From contig JANYDS010000073.1 of the NCBI GenBank assembly GCA_025363475.1, positions 38,354 to 102,353 on the forward strand: a stretch of 64,000 nucleotides of DNA. The letters run 5' to 3'. Every line of letters starts with the position of its first letter. The first letter of the stretch is position 1. This stretch comes from Terriglobia bacterium. Lineage in GTDB: Bacteria > Acidobacteriota > Terriglobia > Bryobacterales > Bryobacteraceae. The notes under the pieces were generated by a model. The model searched no databases, had not been told where the DNA came from, and saw only the letters and a list, made by a program, of their open reading frames with translations. This document shows positions 33,684 through 42,471 of this stretch, one piece after another. Both the position numbers and the translations under genes were made by a program.

Positions 33684-35270
33684 ATGAACTGGAACAGAAG
33701 AACCATGCTGCAATCATCACTTGCCGGGAGTCTGCTGGCGGGGGATTTGGTGCGGAGCGCACTGGGCGCGACAGCGAGCGGGCGTTATGAAGGCGCGGTG
33801 GTGGATACGGCTTCGGGCAAGGTTCGGGGCGTGGTGAATAACGGGGTCCATGTCTACCGCGGGCTGCCTTATGGGGCTTCAACGGCGGGGAAGAACAGGT
33901 TTATGCCACCGCAGAAACCGGAAGGGTGGTCGGGAATTCGTGATGCATTTTATAACGGCCATACGGCAGTGCAGGCGCCTCCGGGTGATCTTCCACACGC
34001 GACGGGAATTCGTTCCACCGAACCGCAGGGTGAAGATTGTCTGGTGCTGAATGTGTTTACGCCGGGTCCGAACGATGGCAAGAAACGGCCTGTCATGTTC
34101 TGGATTCATGGCGGTGGTTACGCTTATGGCGCGGCGACTTCGCTGGGGTATGACGGGACAAATCTGGCGCGGTCGGGTGATGTGGTTGTGGTGGGGATCA
34201 ATCACAGGCTGAATATTTTTGGCTTCCTTTCGCTGGCGCAGTTTGGCGGGAGTGCTTATGCGGATTCCGGCAACGCGGGGATGCTGGATATTGTGGCGGC
34301 GCTGGAATGGACGCGCGATAACATCGGGCGTTTTGGCGGCGATGCGGGGAATGTGACGATATTCGGGCAGTCCGGCGGTGGCGGCAAGGTGAGTACGCTG
34401 CTGGCGATGCCTGTGGCGAAGGGTCTGTTCCATAAGGCGATTATTGAGAGCGGCTCAACACTGACGCAGGCGCATCCGGATGAGGCGCAGAAGACTACGG
34501 AGAAGGTTTTCGCGAAGTTAGGGCTAAAGCCGAGTCAGGTAATTGAACTGCATTCGCTGCCGGTGGAAAAGTTGTTGGGGGCCATGGCGGGGGCTGGCCG
34601 TTTGGGGCCGGTGGTTGATGGACGTTCCCTGCCCCGTGACCCGTTTGAACCGGATGCTCCGGCGATTTCGGCGGACGTGCCGGTGTTGATTGGGACTACA
34701 GCGACTGAGGGAAGTTTTTTTGCCCCGAATGAATTGCTGACGATGACGGAGGCGCAGGTGAAGGCGCGGCTTGAAAAGTCACTGGGGGCGGATACGGAGC
34801 GGGTGATCGCGTTGTTCAGAAAGACGCGTCCGAAGGCTTCGCCGAGCGAGATTTATTTCACGATTTCTGCGTTTCCGACAAATGCTATGACGCAGGCTGA
34901 GCGGAAGGCGGCGGCGGGCAGGGCACCGGCGTATGTTTATTACCTGACGTGGAAGACGCCGATTCAGAATGGCTTGCGGCTTTCTCCGCATACGATTGAG
35001 ATTCCGTTTGCGTTTAATAATCACTGGTTGTTGCCGGAGCTGGTGGGGACCGGGCTTGATTTGCAGACGATGGCAGACCGTGTGAGCGGGTCCTGGGTGG
35101 CGTTTGCACGTACGGGCAATCCGAACAATGAGAATGTGCCAGTGTGGCCGGTTTATAACGGTTCGGACCGGGCGACGATGATTATTGATCGTGAGTGGAA
35201 GGTTGAGAAGGATCCGAATCACGAGGAGCGGATGGTGATGGCAAAGCTTCCTCGTTTGCCGATGTTTTAG
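33684..35270 (+). CDS. Type-B carboxylesterase, Tat-exported
   Basis: 528 residues with the alpha/beta-hydrolase fold of the para-nitrobenzyl-esterase/cholinesterase family. Oxyanion loop HGGGYAYG, nucleophile Ser in GQSGGGG, and catalytic His in SPHTIEIPF. The nucleophile elbow is GQSGG rather than the usual GESAG. The N-terminus NRRTMLQSSLAGSLLAG is a twin-arginine signal, placing it in the periplasm. The start ATG 33684 places the Arg pair at residues 5-6. The next gene is also a Tat-type enzyme, 26 bp downstream. Substrate unknown. Confidence 0.9.
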   Translation: MNWNRRTMLQSSLAGSLLAGDLVRSALGATASGRYEGAVVDTASGKVRGVVNNGVHVYRGLPYGASTAGKNRFMPPQKPEGWSGIRDAFYNGHTAVQAPPGDLPHATGIRSTEPQGEDCLVLNVFTPGPNDGKKRPVMFWIHGGGYAYGAATSLGYDGTNLARSGDVVVVGINHRLNIFGFLSLAQFGGSAYADSGNAGMLDIVAALEWTRDNIGRFGGDAGNVTIFGQSGGGGKVSTLLAMPVAKGLFHKAIIESGSTLTQAHPDEAQKTTEKVFAKLGLKPSQVIELHSLPVEKLLGAMAGAGRLGPVVDGRSLPRDPFEPDAPAISADVPVLIGTTATEGSFFAPNELLTMTEAQVKARLEKSLGADTERVIALFRKTRPKASPSEIYFTISAFPTNAMTQAERKAAAGRAPAYVYYLTWKTPIQNGLRLSPHTIEIPFAFNNHWLLPELVGTGLDLQTMADRVSGSWVAFARTGNPNNENVPVWPVYNGSDRATMIIDREWKVEKDPNHEERMVMAKLPRLPMF

Positions 35271-35296
35271 AAGAAAATCAAAATCGGTCTCATGCT

Positions 35297-36376
35297 ATGT
35301 CTGATCGCAGAGAATTTCTAAAACGTGCCGCCGGTTTCGGTGCCGGAATAGCTTTCACCAGTTGCGGCCAGCTTCGTTCACAGACGCCATCAGCCCGCCG
35401 ACGGGCTGTTACTGTTGGCGGGCGGCGGGTGAAAACCATCGACGTCCATGCGCACTGCGTGGTACCGGAAGCCATGGCGCTGATGGGAAACAGGGGGACG
35501 CCCGCGCGGAACCAGATTCTGGACTCTGCGCAATTGCGTGGTGAACGTTTGCGTGTGATGGATGAGCAGGGTATCGACATAGAAGCACTCAGTATCAATC
35601 CGTTTTGGTATGCCACCGATCGCGACCTGGCGGGCAAGATTATCTCCGTGCAAAACGAGCGGCTCGCCGCCCTGTGCGCGGAGCAGCCGGACCGCTTCGT
35701 GGCTTTTGCGTCGGTCGCGCTGCAGCATCCTGAACTGGCGGCGGAACAGTTGGAATCCGGGATGAAAACGCTGGGTCTGCGGGGTGCGGCGATTGGGGGC
35801 AATGTGAATGGTGAAGAAATATCCGCCGCGCGTTTCAACCCTTTCTGGGCCAAGGCTGAAGAACTGGGAGCGCTCATCTTTATTCACCCTCAGGGGCTCT
35901 CGGTACCTGATCTGCAAAAACGTCTGCAGGGCAACGGCTTTCTGTCGAACGTCATCGGCAATCCACTGGAGACGACGATTGCGCTCTCTCATCTCATCTT
36001 CAACGGCACGCTTGACCGCTTCCCTGGCTTGAAGATCTGTGGTGCGCATGGCGGCGGGTATTTGCCTTCGTACCCGGACCGATCCGACCATGGTTGCCTT
36101 GCGTTTCCTGCAAATTGCGCGGGCACCGTTCTGAAAAAGCAGCCCACCGAATACCTGCGGCAGCTCTATTTTGATTCGCTGGTATTTTCGCCCGAGGCGC
36201 TGCGTCATCTGGTGGCGGAATGCGGAGCCGGGCAGATCATGGTCGGCACAGATTATCCATTTCCGTGGACAACTACGGCCGTCGAGCATGTGATGGGGAC
36301 ACCGGGATTGAGTGCTGCGGATCAGCGGGCAATTCTGGGCGAGACCGCGGCAAGGCTTCTGCGGATCTCACTTTAA
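35297..36376 (+). CDS. Amidohydrolase-family enzyme (ACMSD/decarboxylase-like), exported
   Basis: 359 residues. The N-terminus MSDRREFLKRAAGFGAG is a Tat motif, followed by FTSC, which could be a lipobox. The amidohydrolase_2 fold is shown by TIDVHAHCVVPE (metal His-x-His), a central metal His in LIFIHPQG, GAHGGGYLPSYPDR and the late Asp in MVGTDYPFPW. Relatives decarboxylate or hydrolyse aromatic or lactone substrates. Export of this family is unusual. Probably co-transcribed with the esterase upstream; the two could act on one plant-derived ester. Confidence 0.85.
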   Translation: MSDRREFLKRAAGFGAGIAFTSCGQLRSQTPSARRRAVTVGGRRVKTIDVHAHCVVPEAMALMGNRGTPARNQILDSAQLRGERLRVMDEQGIDIEALSINPFWYATDRDLAGKIISVQNERLAALCAEQPDRFVAFASVALQHPELAAEQLESGMKTLGLRGAAIGGNVNGEEISAARFNPFWAKAEELGALIFIHPQGLSVPDLQKRLQGNGFLSNVIGNPLETTIALSHLIFNGTLDRFPGLKICGAHGGGYLPSYPDRSDHGCLAFPANCAGTVLKKQPTEYLRQLYFDSLVFSPEALRHLVAECGAGQIMVGTDYPFPWTTTAVEHVMGTPGLSAADQRAILGETAARLLRISL

Positions 36377-36439
36377 GGAACGTGGCTGGGAATTATCCCT
36401 GTACCTCTTGGCGTACCCCTATGAGAAGGAGCGCAGATC

Positions 36440-36721
36440 ATGGCAATTCTTGATTGGTCGCAATGCGGGGCCGTGGAGAGCATCCACGGCAAGCGTAGCG
36501 GCGCGTGGGTGTTCCGGGATTCGCGGACACTGGTTTCCGTGGTCTTTGACAATCTCGAGGTTGGGGCCACGGTTAGCGAGATTATGGAATGGTTTTATTT
36601 GTCGCAGGAACAGGTTGCATCGGTGATCGAGTTCGCCGCGCAGAGTCTTGACGCGCCCCCGATCTTTCAGTCGCCCGCTAAAACCGCCCGACAAAAACCA
36701 TGCGTTACCAGCAGAACCTGA
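36440..36721 (+). CDS. DUF433 family antitoxin-like protein
   Basis: 93 residues with the DUF433 pattern (GAWVFRDSRTLVSVVFDNL, GATVSEIMEWF, EQVASVIEFAAQSLDAP). DUF433 proteins are small winged-helix DNA-binding antitoxins usually paired with a DUF5615 PIN-like toxin. An AAGGAG ribosome site lies 8 bases upstream of the ATG. The last 15-20 residues do not look like the family and are read from the remains of the toxin gene in another frame, so the C-terminus is probably altered by the deletion that destroyed the toxin. Confidence 0.75.
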   Translation: MAILDWSQCGAVESIHGKRSGAWVFRDSRTLVSVVFDNLEVGATVSEIMEWFYLSQEQVASVIEFAAQSLDAPPIFQSPAKTARQKPCVTSRT

Positions 36722-36859
36722 CTGGTCGGACAATTGCGTTCGTGGTGATCGGTAATCAACAATGGCCGACCTTGCTCCGGTACGTCCATAAGGGTTGTTG
36801 ACGCTGTAAACGCAGCCAAACCCGGCAGCTTCGCCGAGGTTGAAATTCCCTTCAAATAA
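36700..36859 (+). pseudogene. Remnant of a DUF5615 PIN-like toxin
   Basis: From 36700 the frame reads MRYQQNLTGRTIAFVVIGN then WPTLLRYVHK. One base later, in the next frame, it continues VVDAVNAAKPGSFAEVEIPFK and ends with TAA at 36857-36859. Joined, this matches the C-terminal half of DUF5615 PIN-like toxins, the usual partners of DUF433 proteins. The N-terminal 60 or so residues with the catalytic acids are missing, and an extra G in the AAGGG run at about 36790 shifts the frame. The toxin is dead. Confidence 0.75.
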
Positions 36860-37013
36860 ACGCCCTCGCCGTGTTTTTCTGCGGCGCCCACCACGGCAAT
36901 TCGGCTTGGATCAGCAGTATTCACGGCGGACATCTGCCACGATTATGGCGCAAATGTTTAACGCTGATCCTTTTGGACGGCCGGGACGGTGCAGTCGCTG
37001 GTAAAGTCAGTTT

Positions 37014-37835
37014 ATGCCGGGCCTGCTCTATGTGGTTTCCACGCCTATTGGCAATCTTGAAGACATTACCTTTCGGGCGGTTCGCATTCTGAAGGAAGTT
37101 GCCTGGATTGCCTGTGAAGATACGCGCACCTCGCGGCGACTACTTGACCATTATGAGATCAAGACGCGGGCCGTCAGCTATCACGATCACAATGAAGCCA
37201 GCCGCACCGAAGACCTGATTGCCAGGCTCCTCCAAGGCGATTCCGGCGCTTTGGTTTCAGACGCCGGGACACCGCTGCTCTCTGACCCCGGTTACCGGAT
37301 TGTTCACGCCGCCGTGGAAGCGGGAATCCGGATTGAAGCCATCCCCGGGCCGTCTGCCTTGCTGGCGGCGCTGGTAGTTTCAGGAATGCCTACCGACCAG
37401 TTCCACTTCGGAGGCTTTCTGCCGGCGAAACAGGGCCAGCGGACGCGGTTGCTGGAATCGCTGGTGGATGAACAATCCACGCTGATTTTTTACGAAGCAC
37501 CACACCGGATTCTGGAATCTCTGGATGACATTTCGACAGTGTTCGCGAAGCGCCCGGTGGCAGTGTCGCGCGAACTCACCAAGTTCCATGAAGAGACGCT
37601 GCGGGGTACGGCTGCGGAAATTAAAGCCACTCTCGGCGGGCGCGATTCGGTACGCGGCGAGTTCGTGGTCTTGATTTCAAAAGCTCTCGAAGTGGCTGTG
37701 GATGAGACCCCGCTGGAAGAAGCTTTGGAGCTGCTGGTGCGCGCCGGTGTCTCCCGCATGGACGCTATGAAAACCGTGGCGAAACAACGCGGCCTGTCGA
37801 AACGCGAAGTTTATAAACTGGTTGCGGGAAAATAG
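37014..37835 (+). CDS. rsmI: 16S rRNA (cytidine1402-2'-O)-methyltransferase RsmI
   Basis: 273 residues of the tetrapyrrole-methylase fold. Family stretches: GLLYVVSTPIGNLEDIT at the N-terminus, CEDTRTSRRLL, and ALVSDAGTPLLSDPGYR. It methylates the ribose of C1402 in 16S rRNA using SAM. Start is the ATG at 37014. It is the first of four closely packed genes (rsmI-trmFO-xerC-UvrC-like), with only 3 bp before trmFO. Confidence 0.95.
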   Translation: MPGLLYVVSTPIGNLEDITFRAVRILKEVAWIACEDTRTSRRLLDHYEIKTRAVSYHDHNEASRTEDLIARLLQGDSGALVSDAGTPLLSDPGYRIVHAAVEAGIRIEAIPGPSALLAALVVSGMPTDQFHFGGFLPAKQGQRTRLLESLVDEQSTLIFYEAPHRILESLDDISTVFAKRPVAVSRELTKFHEETLRGTAAEIKATLGGRDSVRGEFVVLISKALEVAVDETPLEEALELLVRAGVSRMDAMKTVAKQRGLSKREVYKLVAGK

Positions 37836-37838
37836 AAA

Positions 37839-39161
37839 TTGCGGCAAAAAGCGAGTGTGATTGGCGGGGGCCTGGCGGGCTGTGAAGCGGCTTGGCAAAT
37901 GGCGCAGCGGGACATCGACGTTACGCTCTATGAAATGCGGCCGGTTCGGACCACGGACGCGCACCAGACTGATCGTCTGGCTGAACTGGTCTGCAGCAAT
38001 TCACTGAAGAGCGACCAGCATCCTTCGGCTTCGTGGCTGCTGAAACAGGAACTGCGGCGGCTGAATTCCCTTCTGTTGCGAGCGTCCGTTAAAGCGCAAG
38101 TGCCAGGCGGTAACGCACTCACGGTTGACCGTGTGACCTTTGCTGAAGAGGTAACGGCGCTGGTGGAAGCTCACCCCCGCATTACTATTGAGCGCGAAGA
38201 AATCAGCGACATTGATCCGGCGCAATTAACGGTGATTGCCACCGGGCCGCTGACCAGTGATGCGCTGGCGGGCAGCATCGCCCGTATGACGGGTTCAGGG
38301 CGGCTGTTTTTTTACGACAGTATCAGCCCAATTGTCGATGCGCATACAATTGACCGCAGCATCGCGTTTGCGGCGTCAAGGTATGACAAATCTCTGGATG
38401 GCGGCACCAGCGATTACCTGAATTGCCCGTTCAGTAAAGCCGAGTACGAGAGGTTCGTGGATGAGTTGCTGGCGGCGGAGGCTGTTGAAGCCCACATCCC
38501 GAATGACACGCCTTACTTTGAAGCCTGTTTGCCGATTGAAGAGATCGCGCGGCGGGGACGCGAGACGCTGCGGTTCGGGCCGATGAAACCCACAGGGCTG
38601 ACTGATCCGCGAACCGGCCGGTGGCCTTATGCGGCGGTTCAGTTACGACAGGAGAATCTGCGGGCCGACAGTTATAACCTGGTGGGCTTTCAGAATCATT
38701 TGCGTTTCGGGGAACAGAAGCGCGTGATGCGGCTGATTCCGGGTTTGGAAAATGCGGAATTCCTAAGGTACGGGCAAATCCACCGCAACACCTATGTCAA
38801 CGCGCCGGAATTGCTGACCGATACGCTGCAACTGCGGATGCACCCGAATGTGTTTTTTGCCGGGCAGATTTCGGGCGTGGAGGGTTACGTGGAATCCATC
38901 GCCACCGGCCTGATGGCGGGGCTGCATGCTTCGGCGCATCTGAGCGGGCAACAGACGCGGGCATTCCCGCGTGAGACAGCACTCGGGTCGCTTTGCCACT
39001 ACATTTCGCACGCGGACTCGCGTAATTATCAGCCCGCGAACATCGCGTTCGATCTGTTTCCGCCGCTTGATCCGAATCCGCGTGACCGCAAGGCCCGCCA
39101 GGCAGGGGTTTGTGCGCGGGCGCTCGCGGCGCTGGAACAATATCTGGAAGGGCATGTCTGA
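37839..39161 (+). CDS. trmFO: Folate-dependent tRNA m5U54 methyltransferase TrmFO
   Basis: 440 residues. N-terminal FAD-binding GGGLAG (residues 9-14), followed by YEMRP and CSNSLKSD, diagnostic of TrmFO. It uses methylene-tetrahydrofolate and FAD to make ribothymidine at position 54 of tRNA. The start is TTG at 37839, three bases after the rsmI stop; there is no ATG before the FAD motif. The stop overlaps the xerC start by 8 bp, a gene order also found in Gram-positive bacteria. Confidence 0.96.
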   Translation: MRQKASVIGGGLAGCEAAWQMAQRDIDVTLYEMRPVRTTDAHQTDRLAELVCSNSLKSDQHPSASWLLKQELRRLNSLLLRASVKAQVPGGNALTVDRVTFAEEVTALVEAHPRITIEREEISDIDPAQLTVIATGPLTSDALAGSIARMTGSGRLFFYDSISPIVDAHTIDRSIAFAASRYDKSLDGGTSDYLNCPFSKAEYERFVDELLAAEAVEAHIPNDTPYFEACLPIEEIARRGRETLRFGPMKPTGLTDPRTGRWPYAAVQLRQENLRADSYNLVGFQNHLRFGEQKRVMRLIPGLENAEFLRYGQIHRNTYVNAPELLTDTLQLRMHPNVFFAGQISGVEGYVESIATGLMAGLHASAHLSGQQTRAFPRETALGSLCHYISHADSRNYQPANIAFDLFPPLDPNPRDRKARQAGVCARALAALEQYLEGHV

Positions 39162-40059
39162 ATTAGGCGACGCGATTACGGACTTCCTGGCCGAACGCGC
39201 GCGGCACAATGACTCTCCTAACACTTTGCGCAGCTACGGCGCGGATTTCCGCGAATTCCTGGAATATTTTTCGCCGCACGAAACGGAACCGCCTGCACTT
39301 GCGGCCCTCGATCTGCTGACCCTGCGAGAATGGCTGGCGCATCTGTATGGGCGGGACCAGAAACCTGCCACCATACGGCGCAAACTGGCTTCACTGCGCG
39401 CATTGTTCAAGTTCTTGTCGCGCGAGCACCGAATTGAAGTTGACCCTTCCCGGTTGTTACGGCTGCCGAAGATGCCGAAGACGCTGCCACAGGTGCCGAA
39501 TGCGGAAGTTACCAATGCGCTGGTCGATGGCACAATGCGCGAGAACCTGGCTCAGCCGCATCCGTTGCGCGACCGGTTGTTGCTCGAACTGCTTTATGGA
39601 TGCGGGCTGCGTGTGAGCGAAGCAGTGGGTTTGAATCTGGAAGATTTCGACCGCACGGAACGCTGGGTACGCGTGCGTGGCAAGGGGCGTAAAGAACGGC
39701 AGGTGCCGTATGGGCTTAAAGCAGCTGATGCCATGGATACCTATCTGGCGGAACGTGAACCTTCTGAAGCAGAGCGCCAGGCGCTGTTTCTGAATCACCA
39801 CGGCGGGCGGCTTACAGATCGCGGTGCCAGGAATGTCGTCAAATTCTATGCCACACATGTGAGTGGCGATTCATCGATTCATCCGCACACTTTGCGTCAT
39901 GCGTTTGCCACGCATCTCTTGAGCGACGGTGCTGACTTACGCTCAATCCAGGAACTGCTGGGCCATGCACGGCTTTCCACCACGCAGAAATACACGCAGG
40001 TTTCCCTGCCTGACCTGATGCGGGTTTACGACAATTCGCATCCGAAGGCGAAGAATTAG
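39154..40059 (+). CDS. xerC: Tyrosine recombinase XerC/XerD-like
   Basis: 301 residues. An N-terminal SAM-like core-binding domain (about 1-95) and a catalytic domain with Arg in YGCGLRVSEAVGL, the HPHTLRHAFATHLL box, LGHARLSTTQKYTQVS and the nucleophilic Tyr in QKY. Length and motifs match XerC/XerD, which resolve chromosome dimers at dif. It follows trmFO with an 8-bp overlap, the usual genomic home of xerC, so this is probably the housekeeping recombinase rather than a mobile-element integrase. Confidence 0.93.
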   Translation: MSELGDAITDFLAERARHNDSPNTLRSYGADFREFLEYFSPHETEPPALAALDLLTLREWLAHLYGRDQKPATIRRKLASLRALFKFLSREHRIEVDPSRLLRLPKMPKTLPQVPNAEVTNALVDGTMRENLAQPHPLRDRLLLELLYGCGLRVSEAVGLNLEDFDRTERWVRVRGKGRKERQVPYGLKAADAMDTYLAEREPSEAERQALFLNHHGGRLTDRGARNVVKFYATHVSGDSSIHPHTLRHAFATHLLSDGADLRSIQELLGHARLSTTQKYTQVSLPDLMRVYDNSHPKAKN

Positions 40060-41165
40060 TGATTGAGATTACGCTGCCGGAAGACCCGATCGCGCTTGAG
40101 GAAGTGCTCGAAGCGATGCCTGACAAGCAGGCGGTGTATCTTCTGTGGCCGCGAGAAGGTAAACCTGAGCTGGCGCGCACGAATGTCCTGCGGCGGCGGT
40201 TGCGCAGGGCCTTGCCCGAACTGAAAGGCACCATCACGCGGGTGGAATACCAGCGCACCGGTTCGCGTCTGGAATCCCAGTTTCTGATGCTGGCGCTGGC
40301 GAAGACGCATATGGGTGCGGGGTATCGCGATGAGATCCGGCTGCGGATGCCTCCGTGGGTGAAGCTGGTTTTGACGAACAAGTTCCCGCGAACTGTGCTT
40401 ACACGACAGCTTGCGGCGGCCCCGGCTGTCTATTTTGGCCCGTTTCGCAATCGTTCAACAGCCGCGCGGTTTGAATCGGAATATCTGGATCTGTTTCAGC
40501 TGCGGCGGTGTCAGGAAGATCTGGAGCCTGCGCCGGAACACCCGGGCTGCATCTATGGCGAGATGGGCCGGTGCCTGCGGCCCTGTCAACAGGCAGTGGG
40601 CGTGGCGGAATACGAGGGCGAAGCGGAACGGGTGGCAGAGTTTTTCCGCAGCAACGGGCGAAGCCTGGCGGCACCGGCTGAGAGCAACCGGGAACGCCTG
40701 AGCGCGGAGATGGATTTTGAAGGTGCCGCGCTGCTGCATGAACGCTGCCGCCGCATTGAGGAAGTGCTGAGTCAGCGCGACGAAATGGTGCGTGAGCTGG
40801 GGAATCTGAATGCGATTGCCGTGGTGCCCTCGGCCGTGCCGGAAGCAGTGGAACTGGGGTGGCTTCGCGGCGGTAACTGGAAGGGTTTCACGCGTCTGGA
40901 ATTCGGGCTGGTGGATGCCCGCGCGGTATCGCTGGACAGCCGTGTGCGGGAGATCGCGGTGGCTGTGAATAATGACCCTGCCCACAATCCGAAGGACCGG
41001 ATGGACCATCTGGCGACACTGGCGCGGTGGCGCTATTCCAACTGGTGTGATGGCGAATTGCTGATGGTGGATGACTGGTCGAAGATCCCGTACCGCAAAC
41101 TGGTTAACGCGGTTTCAAGAGTTGCAGGCGGGCAACCACAGCCTCGTCCGAACACTCATTCCTAG
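40059..41165 (+). CDS. Short UvrC-like protein with degenerate GIY-YIG domain
   Basis: 368 residues against about 610 for UvrC. It has a GIY-YIG-like region (AVYLLWPREG, Arg-rich RRRLRRAL, Glu in LESQFLML), the UvrC cysteine patch (CIYGEMGRCLRPCQ) and a UVR/UvrB-interaction helix (AEMDFEGAALLHERCRRIEEVL). The second YIG half is replaced by ELART. The RNase H nuclease and helix-hairpin-helix domains are absent. It resembles Cho-type 3'-incision nucleases in outline, but loss of the Tyr-Ile-Gly element may make it inactive. GTG start overlaps the xerC stop by one base. Confidence 0.75.
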   Translation: MIEITLPEDPIALEEVLEAMPDKQAVYLLWPREGKPELARTNVLRRRLRRALPELKGTITRVEYQRTGSRLESQFLMLALAKTHMGAGYRDEIRLRMPPWVKLVLTNKFPRTVLTRQLAAAPAVYFGPFRNRSTAARFESEYLDLFQLRRCQEDLEPAPEHPGCIYGEMGRCLRPCQQAVGVAEYEGEAERVAEFFRSNGRSLAAPAESNRERLSAEMDFEGAALLHERCRRIEEVLSQRDEMVRELGNLNAIAVVPSAVPEAVELGWLRGGNWKGFTRLEFGLVDARAVSLDSRVREIAVAVNNDPAHNPKDRMDHLATLARWRYSNWCDGELLMVDDWSKIPYRKLVNAVSRVAGGQPQPRPNTHS

Positions 41166-42471
41166 CGATGGTATTGGCGGCCAGGGAAACGCCGGGGGCC
41201 GCGCCCACACAGTGCCGCGACATGCCGTAACCCGTGATTTCGTTGCCCGTAACGATGTTGCGTTTGGCAAGGTCAGGACGTTCCGCGCCCGCACCCAGAT
41301 AAATGCCTGTGCGCAGCAGATCCGGCTGGTTTGGCGAGTACCCGCAGTTGATGGGGCCGGGGTCATTGCAATGCGCGAGATTCATGTGGAGCAGATGGTT
41401 GCCGGTGACGGTGTGCCCTTCCCCGATTATGAAAATGCCGCCGAACAGGACGCCGTCAACGGTGTTGTTCACGATGCGGATATTGCGTGATTGCATATCC
41501 GGATTGGCGTTGTTCATGATGATGCCGTAGTTGCCGTACGGATAGCTTTTGACGCCCTCCTCATTGAGGCAGGTATTGCCGCTGACTTCGCCGTCGTGAA
41601 AGCCATCGAGGTCAAAACACTTGCCGTCGATTTCTTCAAAACGGTTGTTGCGGTAGAAGGATTTATCGACGTTACCTGCGGTGTCAACAGCGACAGGAAA
41701 GGCTTGGGTTTCGAGATCCACCTCGGCTGTCGGATAGCCGATCATACGGCCCCGGTTGTTCTCGACCTTGATTTCTGTTGCGTGGCCCACCTGAATCGCA
41801 TCGCGGGCCAGCATGACAAATTCATTGTCGGCAATGCGTCCGCGGGCGTTGCGGGGGGAGCGGTAGAGGGAGTGGGTCCAGATACCGTTTCCGCGCACGT
41901 TGGCGATGCGGCAGCGCAGAACTTCAAAATCAGTGGTGCCTTCTTCGAGTAGAATGCCGCCGGTGGAATTATTGCGCTTGCGTGCGTTAAGGCCACCGCT
42001 GTCTGATATTTCGATGTCGTGGATTTTAACGTTGTGACCGGCGTTGACCAGGATGGTGAACCCGGCGATGGCGGTGGCTTTAATTGCAGAAATTTCGAGG
42101 TCTGTTACTCCCTCTGCGAGGATGCCGTTGTTGGCGGTGAAACGGGAAAACATGGCGTCGGAGGGCGGAAGGCCGGTGGGACGTGAGATGGCGTCGCGGT
42201 TGCCGTTGAGGGCAAGGTCGTGAATTTTGATGTTCCTGCCTGCGGGAATTGTGAGAAGTGAGCGTCCGCGAAAAGTGGCTGCTGCCTTAATGATGGTGGT
42301 GCCGCTGCCGCGAATTTCGAGGTCATGGGCATCTGCGGCCAGGACGATTTCGCGTGAGATTTCGATGGTGCCTGCCGGCAGGGTAACTACGCCGGTCTTC
42401 GCTGATAAAGCGGTGCGCAACTGCGTGTCAGGGTCAGCCGCCAACAGCAGCAGTGCCAGCGTCAGTATCAA
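41104..42471 (-). CDS. Exported right-handed beta-helix protein (pectate-lyase-like fold)
   Basis: 455 residues with a signal peptide (MILTLALLLLAAD) and many parallel beta-helix turns with the N/G/I ladder pattern (IRGSGTTIIKA, KIHDIEISDSGG, GNYGIIMNNANP, RIVNNTVDGV). The fold is shared by polysaccharide lyases, epimerases and surface adhesins. Three cysteines near the C-terminus may form a disulfide. The TTG start overlaps the methyltransferase stop, so it is the last gene of a three-gene operon. Its 3' end overlaps the convergent UvrC-like gene by 62 bp. Substrate unknown. Confidence 0.8.
   Translation of the reverse strand: MILTLALLLLAADPDTQLRTALSAKTGVVTLPAGTIEISREIVLAADAHDLEIRGSGTTIIKAAATFRGRSLLTIPAGRNIKIHDLALNGNRDAISRPTGLPPSDAMFSRFTANNGILAEGVTDLEISAIKATAIAGFTILVNAGHNVKIHDIEISDSGGLNARKRNNSTGGILLEEGTTDFEVLRCRIANVRGNGIWTHSLYRSPRNARGRIADNEFVMLARDAIQVGHATEIKVENNRGRMIGYPTAEVDLETQAFPVAVDTAGNVDKSFYRNNRFEEIDGKCFDLDGFHDGEVSGNTCLNEEGVKSYPYGNYGIIMNNANPDMQSRNIRIVNNTVDGVLFGGIFIIGEGHTVTGNHLLHMNLAHCNDPGPINCGYSPNQPDLLRTGIYLGAGAERPDLAKRNIVTGNEITGYGMSRHCVGAAPGVSLAANTIARNECSDEAVVARLQLLKPR

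Noticed and set aside
36667..36933. An 88-codon minus-strand frame
   Set aside because: It is the antisense shadow of the toxin remnant, whose plus-strand frames match the expected DUF5615 partner.
39154..40059. The tyrosine recombinase as an integrase marking a genomic island
   Set aside because: It sits in the conserved trmFO-xerC context with overlapping translation, and no tRNA or att-like repeats are nearby.
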